This document shows, one piece after another, positions 44,248 to 52,510 of a DNA stretch of 64,000 nt. Source of the DNA: Spirochaetaceae bacterium (GTDB lineage Bacteria; Spirochaetota; Spirochaetia; SZUA-6; DRHE01); contig CP070696.1 in the NCBI GenBank assembly GCA_020353535.1, positions 3,080,368 through 3,144,367 on the forward strand. The letters are read 5' to 3'. The notes under the pieces were generated by a model that saw only the letters and a list, made by a program, of their open reading frames with translations, searched no databases and was not told the DNA's origin. Within the stretch, counting starts at the first letter, position 1. Each line of letters begins with the position of its first letter. The translations under genes were made by a program, and so were the position numbers.

Positions 44248-45819
44248 ATGGAAAACGGCAGTTACAACATACTCTACGTCGACGACGAACCTCAGAATAT
44301 CTATCTTTTCAGATCCCTCTTCGAAACAGACTACAACGTACTCACGGCCGCATCCGGCTCAGAAGCCCTTGCCATTATGGCAGAGCTGGATATCCAGGTG
44401 CTGCTTGCGGATCAGCGCATGCCGGATCTCAACGGAATCCAACTCCTGGAGTCTGTTGCCAAAGAACACCCGGAGACGGTACGGGTGTTGGTGACCGGCT
44501 ACGCGGATATCGATGTGGTGATCGAGGCCATCAACCGCGGAGCCGTCTATCGCTACTTGAGCAAACCCTGGGACATCGAAGAGATCAAGGCCACAATCCG
44601 CAACGCTTTGGAGGTCTACGAACTAAAGAAGAAGAACCAAACCCTCATCGCTTCTCTGCGAAAGAAAATCGAAGAGCTGAACTTCCTCAATAAACTGCAG
44701 CTGGATTTGAAAGGACTTTCCGACAGCGAATCAGCCATCGAGAAGGCCATCACCAGCCTCCGGGCGGAGCTGGAGGCTGAATACGGATGTTATTGCGAGC
44801 TTCACGGTACCACCATCCAGACCCGCTTTCCGGCCGGAACTCGCAGTACGGCTGGAGGCGACGAGCTGGAGGCGATCGTCGCCCGGCTGGATTTGCAGCA
44901 CGTGAAAAATCCGCTGGCAAGCCACATCCCCGATGGTCGAAGTCTCTGTGTTCTGCCTTTAGTATTTCAGGGCACGTTTTTCGGCCATCTGCTGTTTCTG
45001 TTCGCGGCGCAAGAACCCTTTGATCCCGAAGAGCTGCCTTTCGCCGAAGCCGCCTCCCACATCGTGTCCTCCGTGCTCTACAGTCAGCATGTTCATAAAC
45101 AGGAAATGAAAAAGGAGCAGTTTCTCGTTTTGGGACAAATGGCGAGCATGATTGTACACGATCTGAAAGGTCCTCTGGCCACGATCCTGGGTTTTGTGTC
45201 GCTTCTTCAGGCTGAGCTGGCAGCCTCTCAGCGGGAGGAGTTTGCCGGCATCATCAATAAGGAGGTACAGCGTCTGATCGATATGGTCGAAGAATTGCTG
45301 GCCTTCTCAAAGGGGCAGAGTCACTTGCAGACAGCCCCGATCGACTTCCCCGCTCTGTTTCAGGAAATCATGGGACTGTTCGAAATCAGCCTGAAAAAAG
45401 AGAACATACGCACCGAGATTTCCTTAAACGGATTGCACGGCGTGTCGGGGGATCGCCGAAAGCTCAAGAAAGTGTTCATCAACCTTCTGCAGAACGCTCG
45501 TGAGTTTCTCCAGCGTGTCGATGGCCCGCGCACCATCCGGATTCACTCCGCCATGGAAAACGATACCGCGGTGATTCGTTTCATAAACAACGGGCCGCCC
45601 ATTCCTCGAGAGCTTCTGCCTAAATTGTTCGATCCCTTCTTTTCCCACGACAAAGACCAGGGAACGGGTCTGGGATTGACGATCTGCAAAAAAATAATCG
45701 AGGAACACAACGGATCGATCGAAGTATTCTCTCAGGCCGGCAACAACGAGTTCAGGATAGCCCTTCCCGCAGGATCAGATCCCTGTCCAGATTCGAAAAA
45801 TCACAGCCCAGGACGGTGA
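44248..45819 (+). CDS. Receiver domain-histidine kinase hybrid protein
   Basis: 523 residues, cytoplasmic, no membrane segments. Receiver domain 5-125 with acidic pair Asp12/Asp13, phospho-acceptor Asp55 and Lys in LSKPWD near 106. A coiled linker leads to a GAF-like region about 150-280. HisKA follows with phospho-acceptor His304 in MIVHDLKGP. The ATPase domain has an N-box NLLQNAREF near 413 and a GTGLGLTICKKI G-box near 473. The layout suits a relay in which another kinase tunes this one. It starts 22 bases after the 6S RNA and its last 68 bases overlap the convergent PfkB gene. Confidence 0.9.
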   Translation: MENGSYNILYVDDEPQNIYLFRSLFETDYNVLTAASGSEALAIMAELDIQVLLADQRMPDLNGIQLLESVAKEHPETVRVLVTGYADIDVVIEAINRGAVYRYLSKPWDIEEIKATIRNALEVYELKKKNQTLIASLRKKIEELNFLNKLQLDLKGLSDSESAIEKAITSLRAELEAEYGCYCELHGTTIQTRFPAGTRSTAGGDELEAIVARLDLQHVKNPLASHIPDGRSLCVLPLVFQGTFFGHLLFLFAAQEPFDPEELPFAEAASHIVSSVLYSQHVHKQEMKKEQFLVLGQMASMIVHDLKGPLATILGFVSLLQAELAASQREEFAGIINKEVQRLIDMVEELLAFSKGQSHLQTAPIDFPALFQEIMGLFEISLKKENIRTEISLNGLHGVSGDRRKLKKVFINLLQNAREFLQRVDGPRTIRIHSAMENDTAVIRFINNGPPIPRELLPKLFDPFFSHDKDQGTGLGLTICKKIIEEHNGSIEVFSQAGNNEFRIALPAGSDPCPDSKNHSPGR

Positions 45820-46744
45820 CGATTGCCGCCGCCAGGCGGTTGGCGAGCTTAGCAGCCCGCGCCGGGAAGTGGCCCCTCAGTGTAGCAAAGATGAAAGCCG
45901 CCGAAAAACAATCCCCGGCGGCAGTCGTATCCAGAGGTTCCACACAGAATCCCTCAACCTGGTGAATGGTGCCGTGGTCATTGAGGAAACAGCCGTCACA
46001 ACCGGTTTTCATCAGCACCACGGGACTGACCTTTACACCCTCTGCAAGCAGCTCCCGGTCCGACAAGCCCGGTCCAAACATGATCTGGAACTCATCGCGG
46101 TTGCCAAACAACACGTCTACTCTGGAGGGTAGCCAAGAGAGAAACTCCTCGTGATAGCGCTGCACCACAAAAGGATCGGCCAGGTCAAAGTAGACCTGTA
46201 CGCCCCGATTGCGACTGTGCTCTGCCGCCGCCAGAACCGCCTGCTTCTGGTTGTCCGTGTCCCACATATATCCGGTGGTGTAGAAGATTTTAGCAGCCTC
46301 GAGGGCTTTCAGATTCAGGTCGGTCAAGCCATACTCCCGGCAGGCACCGAGATAGGTGAACATGGTCCGTTCGTGATCCGGGGTTACAAGGATCACCGAA
46401 CAACCGGTGGGAAGCGTCTTTGTCGTCACCTGCACGTCTATACCCGCGGTTTCCAGAATCCGGTTGTAGTCCCTGCCCCGTGAATCCGGTCCCACGGCGC
46501 CACAGTACAGTAATGGGTCGAGTTGCCTGGCCTGGTCCAACCAGGAAATCGCCCGCAGCGTGTTCGCTGCGCTTCCTCCCGGAATATTTGTGAAGCCGTC
46601 CAGTTTCGACAGTACCCTCTCCAAACCGCCTCGGTCCACCAGGTTCATGGTTCCTTTCTTTGCCTCCAAGGACTCCAAAGTGAAAGGCTCAATTGGGGCG
46701 ATGAAATCGAGCAGTGGATTGCCCAGCCCGAATACGGAATACAT
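45752..46744 (-). CDS. PfkB-family carbohydrate/nucleoside kinase
   Basis: 330 residues from ATG 46744, which has GAGG nine bases upstream; ATG 46765 would add 7 residues without a ribosome site. Ribokinase-fold features: GLGNPLLDF start, FTNIPGGSAANTLRAISW with the GGSAAN substrate motif, and DTTAAGDCFSAAFIF with the catalytic Asp and anion hole near residue 270. The N-terminal pattern is closest to adenosine-kinase-like members. It phosphorylates a sugar or nucleoside with ATP. The 3' end overlaps the hybrid kinase by 68 bases, unusually long for convergent genes. Confidence 0.9.
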   Translation of the reverse strand: MYSVFGLGNPLLDFIAPIEPFTLESLEAKKGTMNLVDRGGLERVLSKLDGFTNIPGGSAANTLRAISWLDQARQLDPLLYCGAVGPDSRGRDYNRILETAGIDVQVTTKTLPTGCSVILVTPDHERTMFTYLGACREYGLTDLNLKALEAAKIFYTTGYMWDTDNQKQAVLAAAEHSRNRGVQVYFDLADPFVVQRYHEEFLSWLPSRVDVLFGNRDEFQIMFGPGLSDRELLAEGVKVSPVVLMKTGCDGCFLNDHGTIHQVEGFCVEPLDTTAAGDCFSAAFIFATLRGHFPARAAKLANRLAAAIVTVLGCDFSNLDRDLILREGLS

Positions 46745-46764
46745 CGGTGATACTACCTCGTTCA

Positions 46765-46794
46765 TTGACAGTGAAGTTGAGATTGTACTATAGT
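46765..46794 (+). promoter_or_regulatory. Sigma70 promoter for the first PilZ gene
   Basis: TTGACA (46765-46770) and TATAGT (46789-46794), spacer 18, 47 bases before the ATG. Its -10 sits in ACTATAGT, a palindrome that could also serve as the -10 for the divergent PfkB gene. Confidence 0.6.
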
Positions 46795-46840
46795 AACTCC
46801 CGTTAAGTACACTCCCCGGTTACTTTCCAAAGGTCGGACA

Positions 46841-47653
46841 ATGGGCTTTATCACAAGCCAACAACTCAGCCGGTACTACATCTCCTACAAGGAAAGGGAG
46901 ATCACCTTCACCCGCCAGATAGTAGAGGTGCTCAAGCTCTTACCCAGGGACGTGTATATCAAAAACCGCGGAGACCAACTGCCCTGTATCATCTATTCCA
47001 CCTCCATGACGGGAGCCAAAATCGTTGCCAGTTTAAAGACCAATTCACTGCAAAAGATCCGCCAGGCCAACAATTTGGTGTCTCTCCGGTTTGCCTTTGG
47101 CAGGAGTGATAAAAAGGAGCCGCTCTACTTCTTCGTCCCTGCTAAAATCACAAACTATACGTTTTACAGTACCGATAAACCGGATCTGTACTTCCTCAGC
47201 CTCGAATATACCGCCAAACCCCCTGATGACCTGATCGAGATGCTGGGACAGCTGTTCGATACCCATGCCAATTTTAAAAGAAGAAAGGATGAGCGCATCG
47301 AGCTCAATCCTGCGAATATCAAGCTCCTGGGTATCGAGAGCAAAGAGGCTGCGCTGGTCATCGATAATCAGGCCAAGAAATGCATCATCAGGGATCTGTC
47401 CTTTTCCGGGACCAAGGTACTGCTGTTCGGTGCCCGGCCCGAGGATGTCCGGAAGACCGCAGTGCTTCAATTCGGGCTTGTAACTCAGGTGCGGAAAATC
47501 CTGATACCGGGAACAATCGTGCGTTTCGAGGAAGTAGTCGGCCGTGATGATATAGGTGCTTTTGGAATCCAGTTTGTCGAAGAGAACACTCCGATGAGCT
47601 ACAAGATGCTTATCAACAACACCCTCCGCTCCAATCGACCCGCCTCCCACTGA
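46841..47653 (+). CDS. PilZ-domain c-di-GMP-binding protein with flagellar-brake-like N-domain
   Basis: 270 residues. The N-terminal half (about 30-140) is a beta-rich YcgR/PilZN-like domain. The C-terminal PilZ domain has the c-di-GMP motif pieces: basic FKRRKDER near residue 147 (RxxxR) and IRDLSFSGTKV near 185 (D/NxSxxG). Such proteins bind cyclic di-GMP and slow or steer the flagellar motor or set filament production. It sits directly before the flagellin genes, supporting a motility role. Starts at ATG 46841 after a weak AAAGG. Confidence 0.85.
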   Translation: MGFITSQQLSRYYISYKEREITFTRQIVEVLKLLPRDVYIKNRGDQLPCIIYSTSMTGAKIVASLKTNSLQKIRQANNLVSLRFAFGRSDKKEPLYFFVPAKITNYTFYSTDKPDLYFLSLEYTAKPPDDLIEMLGQLFDTHANFKRRKDERIELNPANIKLLGIESKEAALVIDNQAKKCIIRDLSFSGTKVLLFGARPEDVRKTAVLQFGLVTQVRKILIPGTIVRFEEVVGRDDIGAFGIQFVEENTPMSYKMLINNTLRSNRPASH

Positions 47654-47685
47654 ATTACAACCACGAGTTTTCTTTCAAAAAAAAA

Positions 47686-47713
47686 TAAATTTTAAAGGGT
47701 GGGATGACGATCA
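47686..47713 (+). promoter_or_regulatory. Sigma28 (FliA)-type flagellin promoter
   Basis: TAAA (47686-47689) and GACGATCA (47706-47713, against GCCGATAA) with a 16-base spacer. It is in the right place for a late flagellar gene, about 150 bases before flaB1, leaving a long 5' leader. Confidence 0.6.
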
Positions 47714-47815
47714 AAAGAATGAGGGATTTTCTAGCTTCGATTTCCCGGGAAAGAAGTTGGTTCTCCCTCTAATCTACATATCGTCTTTTTTGGAGGGAGG
47801 TTTAGGAAAAAGATT

Positions 47816-47859
47816 CGGGCAGGGATGCCCGTGCAAAACGAATGTTTCACGGAGGAAAC
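47816..47859 (+). promoter_or_regulatory. Two CsrA-type hairpins in the flaB1 leader
   Basis: First hairpin: CGGGCA (47816-47821) and TGCCCG (47826-47831) enclose the loop GGGA; read through, CAGGGATG matches the CsrA SELEX core CARGGAUG. Second hairpin: GTTTC (47844-47848) and GAAAC (47855-47859) enclose ACGGAG, so the Shine-Dalgarno GGAGG is partly in the loop, two bases before ATG 47861. Paired GGA hairpins with one over the ribosome site are the layout of Bacillus hag control by CsrA/FliW. Confidence 0.7.
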
Positions 47860-47860
47860 A

Positions 47861-48721
47861 ATGATCATCAATCACAACATGAGCGCGCTGTTCGCAGCGC
47901 GACAAGAAAAGCTAAACACCTGGGTCCTGGACAAAAACATGGAGAAACTGTCCTCGGGCCTGCGGATTACCCGGGCTGGCGACGATGCCTCCGGGTTGGC
48001 GGTATCCGAGAAGATGCGCAGCCAGATTCGCGGTCTGCTGAGGGCGGAGAAAAATACCATGGACGGCATCTCCTTCATTCAGACCACCGAAGGATATCTG
48101 CAGGAGAGCCAGGACATCATTCAGAGGCTGCGAGAACTGGCGGTACAGGCGGCCAACGGAATCTATTCCGACGAAGACCGCATGCAGATCCAGGTGGAGG
48201 TTTCCGCGCTGGTCGATGAGGTCGACCGCATCGCCTCCCACGCTCAGTTCAACGGCATGAATATGCTGACCGGACGCTTTGCCCGGGAAACCGGCGAGAA
48301 CATCGTCACCGCTTCCATGTGGTTTCACATCGGGGCCAATATGGACCAGAGGGAGCGGGTGTTCATCGGTACGATGACCGCCGAGGGCTTGGGAATCAAG
48401 CAAACAGCCAGCGGAGACATCATCTCAGTATCTACACCGGATGAAGCCAACCGTGCTATCGGTGTGCTGGATGAAGCCCTCAAGGTGGTCAACCGGCAGC
48501 GCGCCGATCTTGGCGCCTACCAGAACCGTCTGGAACACACGATGAAAGGCCTGGCAGTCGGAGCCGAAAACATGCAGGCTTCGGAATCCCGAATCCGGGA
48601 CGCGGATATGGCTGCCGAGGTAGTCGAGTTTACAAAAAACTCGATTCTCCTGCAGGCCTCCATGGCGATGCTTGCCCAGGCGAACTTGAAACCTCAAACG
48701 GTGTTGCAGCTGTTAGGCTAA
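47861..48721 (+). CDS. flaB: Flagellin FlaB (core periplasmic filament), copy 1
   Basis: 286 residues from ATG 47861 with ACGGAGGAAAC upstream; an in-frame ATG at 47825 lies inside a CsrA-type hairpin. The conserved N-terminal D0/D1 helices ([44 protein letters not shown]) and C-terminal D1/D0 ([32 protein letters not shown], ending QTVLQLLG) flank a short middle, with no variable D2/D3, as in spirochaete FlaB. It polymerises into the periplasmic flagellar core. Exported by the flagellar type III system, so it has no Sec signal. Confidence 0.97.
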   Translation: MIINHNMSALFAARQEKLNTWVLDKNMEKLSSGLRITRAGDDASGLAVSEKMRSQIRGLLRAEKNTMDGISFIQTTEGYLQESQDIIQRLRELAVQAANGIYSDEDRMQIQVEVSALVDEVDRIASHAQFNGMNMLTGRFARETGENIVTASMWFHIGANMDQRERVFIGTMTAEGLGIKQTASGDIISVSTPDEANRAIGVLDEALKVVNRQRADLGAYQNRLEHTMKGLAVGAENMQASESRIRDADMAAEVVEFTKNSILLQASMAMLAQANLKPQTVLQLLG

Positions 48722-48793
48722 GGGACTATACTTAGATTTGTAGAGAAACCGTTTTCCGATCTTTGAAAACCTTCACCCTCCTGACGGTGCCAA

Positions 48794-48873
48794 GGTATAG
48801 AGATAGTTCGATGTATAGTGTTGCCGAGCTCTTGTAGAGCTTGGCAACACCCATCGAAGAGGATCTCTATACC
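48794..48873 (+). repeat. Long imperfect hairpin between the two flaB genes
   Basis: Outer arms GGTATAGAGAT (48794-48804) and ATCTCTATACC (48863-48873) are perfect. Inside, CGATG (48809-48813) pairs with CATCG (48852-48856). A 15-bp inner stem pairs GTGTTGCCGAGCTCT (48818-48832) with AGAGCTTGGCAACAC (48836-48850) around a TGT loop, with one G-U pair. About 31 base pairs form in 80 bases. No T-run follows, so it is not a simple terminator; an mRNA processing or stability element is more likely. Confidence 0.85.
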
Positions 48874-48944
48874 AGACAGGAGAAAAATGGGAACGGATTC
48901 GGAGAAGAGCGCGAAGGACTCCGGAGTTCCTGTCGGTATTACAA

Positions 48945-48989
48945 AGGAAGGCCAAGGAGGCCTTTCTCGTCAATTCAAGGAGGGTGAGA
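48945..48989 (+). promoter_or_regulatory. Alternative hairpins over the flaB2 ribosome-binding site
   Basis: Stem A pairs AGGAAGGCC (48945-48953) with GGCCTTTCT (48959-48967). Stem B pairs TCTCGTC (48965-48971) with GGTGAGA (48983-48989) and shows AAGGAG in its loop, a CsrA-like GGA display that would occlude the ribosome site. A and B share 48965-48967, so they compete. Confidence 0.5.
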
Positions 48990-49849
48990 TGATAATTAAC
49001 CACAACATGAGTGCGGAGTATGCCAACCGCGTCCTCAAGTTTCAAAACTGGGAAGTGAACAAGAACATTGAAAAGCTTTCCTCCGGCTTGAGGATAAACA
49101 GGGCTGGCGACGACGCCTCCGGCCTGGCCGTATCCGAGAAGCTACGATCCCAAATCCGTGGTCTGAACCAGGCAGAGCGCAATATCGAAAATGCGGTCTC
49201 CTTCATACAGGCAACGGAGGGATACCTCGGAGAAACTCATGATATACTTCACCGCCTTCGAGAGCTCGCGGTGCAATCTGCCAACGGTATCTACTCCGAC
49301 GAAGACAGGATGCAGATTCAGGTTGAAGTATCCCAGCTCGTAGATGAGATCAACCGGATCGCCTCTCATGCACAGTTCAACGGTATGAACACCCTGACAG
49401 GGGCGTTCGCCGATCCAACCAGAGGAGGCCTTGAGCTTCGAACGATGTACTTTCAGGTAGGTGCAAACATGGATCAGAGAGAGCGGGTGTTTATCGGAAC
49501 CATGACGGCCCAGGCCCTGGGACTTCAGAGCGCAGAAGCGGGGCAATCGATCTCGATTTCAACCCCCGATCAGGCTAACCGAGCAATCGGTCTGGTTGAT
49601 GCCGCTCTGACAGTGGTTTCCAGGCAGCGGGCGGATCTGGGGGCATATCAGAACCGGTTCGAAATCGCGGCCAAGGGTGTAGCGGTGGCGGCCGAAAACA
49701 TGCAGGCTGCAGAGTCGCTCATCCGGGATACGGACATGGCTGCGGAAACCGTGCAGTTCGTGAAAAACCAGATCCTGGTGCAGGCCGGAACAGCGATGTT
49801 GGCTCAGGCCAACCTCAAACCGCAGACAGTACTACAACTGCTGCAATAA
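48989..49849 (+). CDS. flaB: Flagellin FlaB (core periplasmic filament), copy 2
   Basis: 286 residues from ATG 48989 after AAGGAGGGTGAG. Same length as copy 1 and very similar in both terminal helices ([49 protein letters not shown], ending QTVLQLLQ), with more difference in the middle. An upstream in-frame ATG at 48887, with AGGAG before it, would add 34 polar residues; it may be a leader or rare isoform start. Spirochaetes commonly have several FlaB proteins in one filament. Followed by a terminator hairpin. Confidence 0.96.
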   Translation: MIINHNMSAEYANRVLKFQNWEVNKNIEKLSSGLRINRAGDDASGLAVSEKLRSQIRGLNQAERNIENAVSFIQATEGYLGETHDILHRLRELAVQSANGIYSDEDRMQIQVEVSQLVDEINRIASHAQFNGMNTLTGAFADPTRGGLELRTMYFQVGANMDQRERVFIGTMTAQALGLQSAEAGQSISISTPDQANRAIGLVDAALTVVSRQRADLGAYQNRFEIAAKGVAVAAENMQAAESLIRDTDMAAETVQFVKNQILVQAGTAMLAQANLKPQTVLQLLQ

Positions 49850-49881
49850 AAAGTGCGGTACTAACCGTTCCCAAAAACTCA

Positions 49882-49910
49882 GAAAGAGGTTTCTGGACGT
49901 CACCTCTTTT
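49882..49910 (+). terminator. Terminator after flaB2
   Basis: AAAGAGGT (49883-49890) pairs with ACCTCTTT (49902-49909) around an 11-base loop, followed by TTCT. A modest rho-independent terminator that separates the flagellins from flaG. Confidence 0.6.
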
Positions 49911-49972
49911 CTAAACCAAGTAGATGGGGGAGGTCGCGCACTCCCCTATCTTCACTTTCATGGAGGACCCAG

Positions 49973-50317
49973 ATGGGAATCGAGATTCAAGGAGTACAGA
50001 ATCCGCGAATCTCCCAGGAATACCCGAACAAGCCTCAGTTCCCCGAGGGGCGGGGTAAATTGGGGCGGGCACGACCTCCCGAACCCGTAGAGACGAAGAA
50101 GGATATCGGCAAGAGCCTCGATATCCTGCGGGAAGCCTTTCGGATGTTTAACCGGCGATTGAAGTTCAGCGTGAACGAAGAGATCGACAGGGTGGTCGTA
50201 AAGGTGGTTGACGGAACAACCGATAAGGTAATCAAGGAGATTCCGCCGGAGGAAATCCAAAAACTGGTCGCCCGGATTAGAGAAACGATCGGGATTCTGT
50301 TCGACGAGGAGATCTGA
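49973..50317 (+). CDS. flaG: FlaG family flagellar protein
   Basis: 114 residues. The C-terminal about 70 are the FlaG domain: DILREAFRMFNRRLKFSVNEEIDRVVVKVVDGTTDKVIKEIPPEEIQKLVARI (conserved ending IPPEE). The N-terminal 40 residues are Pro-rich and poorly conserved. FlaG affects filament length in other bacteria. It lies between flaB2 and fliD, the usual order. ATG 49973 is preceded by TGGAGGACCCAG. Confidence 0.88.
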   Translation: MGIEIQGVQNPRISQEYPNKPQFPEGRGKLGRARPPEPVETKKDIGKSLDILREAFRMFNRRLKFSVNEEIDRVVVKVVDGTTDKVIKEIPPEEIQKLVARIRETIGILFDEEI

Positions 50318-50326
50318 CTCGTCGCG

Positions 50327-50366
50327 TGGCGAGCGAGTTTCAGCTCGCCAGGTCGGTGATGCCGAC
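50327..50366 (+). repeat. Two consecutive stem-loops ahead of fliD
   Basis: TGGCGAGC (50327-50334) pairs with GCTCGCCA (50343-50350). GTCGG (50352-50356) pairs with CCGAC (50362-50366) around TGATG. A weak third CGCC/GGCG pair (50383-50386, 50395-50398) abuts the fliD TTG. No T-run follows. Likely a processing or translation-control element between flaG and fliD. Confidence 0.55.
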
Positions 50367-50398
50367 TGGGCAAAACGGGCGTCGCCAAGAAAGAGGCG

Positions 50399-52492
50399 TT
50401 GAATACCGTCTGCATGCCTGGCCCCAAAACCCGTCTTTCCGCCTTCTTCATTCTAAGCGCTACCCTTACCCTCGTACCGCTGCAGATCCTCGCTCAGAGC
50501 TTTTCCATTCCCGGTGTCAGCAGCAAGTACGACAGCGAGGAAACCATCGAAAAGCTGGTCGAGGCGGAAAGCATTCCGTTAGCCCGCATGGAGCGGGAGA
50601 GGGAGACCTTCAAGGATCAGAAAAGCGCCTGGATAAGTCTCAACCAGCGGATGGTATCGGTCCGGGACTCGGCCCAAAATCTCTACAGCTTTCAAAACCC
50701 TTTCAACAACAAGATCGCCAGCTCTTCGGATGAGAGCGTCTTGACCGCCACCGCCGACCGCACGTCGGTGGAAGAGGAAGTCTCAATTCTGGTGAAGCGC
50801 ATCGCCACGGCGGATCGATTCTTGTCGAAGCCCATGCCGAAGGATTACAAGGTCCCGGCCGGGTTGTACCGCTTTCGCGTCGGCGAGGAGGAGGTTCGCT
50901 TCAATTTCCGCGGCGGAACCCTCAGAGAGCTGGCCGAGGCCATCAACGCCAAGTCCGAAGGTCTCCTGGAGGCTTCGGTGATCAGTGACAGCAAGAACAC
51001 CCAGGTATTTCTCATAGAGAGCAAGAAAACCGGAGCCCGGAACCAGATGACTTTGCACGACCAAGCTGCCGTCTTCGGCGAGGAGGCGGGAATCATCGAG
51101 CGCTCCCTAGAAGCCAGCCGCACGATACAGCTCAGTCCTTCCCTGGTTGAAGGAGAGGAGATTTCGGTCAGCGAGGGAACGCTGAGATTGAAGCCGGTAT
51201 CGGAGGCCAAGATCCCCCTTCGCCCGCCCCATACCATGAAAACCAATATGGTACTTTCCCTCGAGGTACGGGTGCAGAGACTGCCGGAGGAGCCCTACGA
51301 GCAGCCCACGGCGCCGCCGGGACCGGCGATACCGTCGGTAGGCGGAATCGAGTTCGAAGGGATCGGGGTAGAAAGCGCCCGCTCCCGAACAGTGCTGCCC
51401 CCATGGGAACCCCCGGAACCGCCCCAACGAGTAGATGATGCCAAGATACTCTTCGTTCAGGAGGGTGATCGCCTTATCGCCCTGCCCCCGCTGCAGGACT
51501 CCGATGAGTTTGTTCCGCTGCAGTTCGAAGCTTCCGAGCTGCCAGCACGAATCGACGGCCTGGTGGTACGCAACCGCAACACCCATCGGATCGTGGAGGT
51601 CCGCAACATCCGCATCTACGACAAGACCGCCCGGGGCGAGTACAGGGCGCTCAACCCGCTGTCCTCTGCGGAAGACGCCCTTATAGAAATGAACGGAATC
51701 GAGATTACCCGGGAAAGCAACGATATCGACGATCTGCTTCCCGGTGTAAATATCACCCTTCACGGCGCCGGTGACCTTCCAGTGTCCCTTTCGGTAGCCA
51801 GGGACATGGAATCCATCAAGGAAGGGCTGTACAACTTTATCGGCTATTACAACCGGCTTCTCATGCACATCGACATCCTTACCCGCCAGGACGAGCAGGT
51901 TTTGGAGAGCGCTATCTTTCTGGATGATAACGAGAAACAACAGGCCGAGCAGGACCTTGGCCTCTTCCAGGGGAATACCACCCTCATGCAGCTGAAGTCC
52001 CGTCTTCAAAGAATCATGATGGATCCCCATCCAACCGACGGCGGCCGCGAATTGAGCCTGCTCGCTCAGATCGGAATCAGCACCTCCGGCGGGGGTTTCC
52101 AGAGCTCCGGCGTGGTGGACAGGACCCGCTTACGGGGATACCTGCAGATCGACGAAGCCAAACTTGAGGAATCCGTAACCCGCATGGGAGACTGGGTCAA
52201 ACAGCTGTTCGGATACGACGGGGACAACGACCTGACCATCGACTCGGGCGCCGCCTATCAGGTTGACACCTACCTCAGGGCCTTCGTAGAGACCGGAGGC
52301 ATTGTCGCCAACCGCATGGCTACTCTGGACGGCTCCATCGCCCGGAAGGAACGGGAGATCGAACGCTTCAACGAGCATCTGCAGGACTACGAGGCGGAAT
52401 TGCGCAGGAAATTCGGGGCCATGGAAGGGGCACTAGATAACCTTGAGAAATCCTCCCGAGCGATCGAAAATTTAAATAGGCGCAATGAGTAA
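50399..52492 (+). CDS. fliD: Flagellar filament cap protein FliD (HAP2)
   Basis: 697 residues. The family start SIPGVSSKYDSEETIEKLVEAESIPLARMERE appears at about residues 37-68, and the C-terminal coiled D0 region is QDYEAELRRKFGAMEGALDNLEKSSRAIENL. FliD caps the growing filament and folds incoming flagellin. Oddly, the frame begins about 36 residues earlier, with a stretch that looks like a Sec signal (RLSAFFILSATLTLVPLQILAQ). The only in-frame starts are TTG 50399 and ATG 50414, both upstream of it. The middle has a Pro-rich insert near 300-345. Confidence 0.92.
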   Translation: MNTVCMPGPKTRLSAFFILSATLTLVPLQILAQSFSIPGVSSKYDSEETIEKLVEAESIPLARMERERETFKDQKSAWISLNQRMVSVRDSAQNLYSFQNPFNNKIASSSDESVLTATADRTSVEEEVSILVKRIATADRFLSKPMPKDYKVPAGLYRFRVGEEEVRFNFRGGTLRELAEAINAKSEGLLEASVISDSKNTQVFLIESKKTGARNQMTLHDQAAVFGEEAGIIERSLEASRTIQLSPSLVEGEEISVSEGTLRLKPVSEAKIPLRPPHTMKTNMVLSLEVRVQRLPEEPYEQPTAPPGPAIPSVGGIEFEGIGVESARSRTVLPPWEPPEPPQRVDDAKILFVQEGDRLIALPPLQDSDEFVPLQFEASELPARIDGLVVRNRNTHRIVEVRNIRIYDKTARGEYRALNPLSSAEDALIEMNGIEITRESNDIDDLLPGVNITLHGAGDLPVSLSVARDMESIKEGLYNFIGYYNRLLMHIDILTRQDEQVLESAIFLDDNEKQQAEQDLGLFQGNTTLMQLKSRLQRIMMDPHPTDGGRELSLLAQIGISTSGGGFQSSGVVDRTRLRGYLQIDEAKLEESVTRMGDWVKQLFGYDGDNDLTIDSGAAYQVDTYLRAFVETGGIVANRMATLDGSIARKEREIERFNEHLQDYEAELRRKFGAMEGALDNLEKSSRAIENLNRRNE

Positions 52493-52510
52493 AAGTAGAG
52501 GAATAAACAG

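Noticed and set aside
48794..48873. Rho-independent terminator after flaB1
   Set aside because: The stem is very strong but is followed by AGACAGGAG rather than T residues.
50327..50398. Possible c-di-GMP riboswitch before fliD
   Set aside because: Hairpins are present but the conserved GEMM-I core bases and tetraloop-receptor pattern are not, so only a structured leader is claimed.
51107..52030. 307-codon minus-strand frame
   Set aside because: Antisense to fliD; no recognisable domain.
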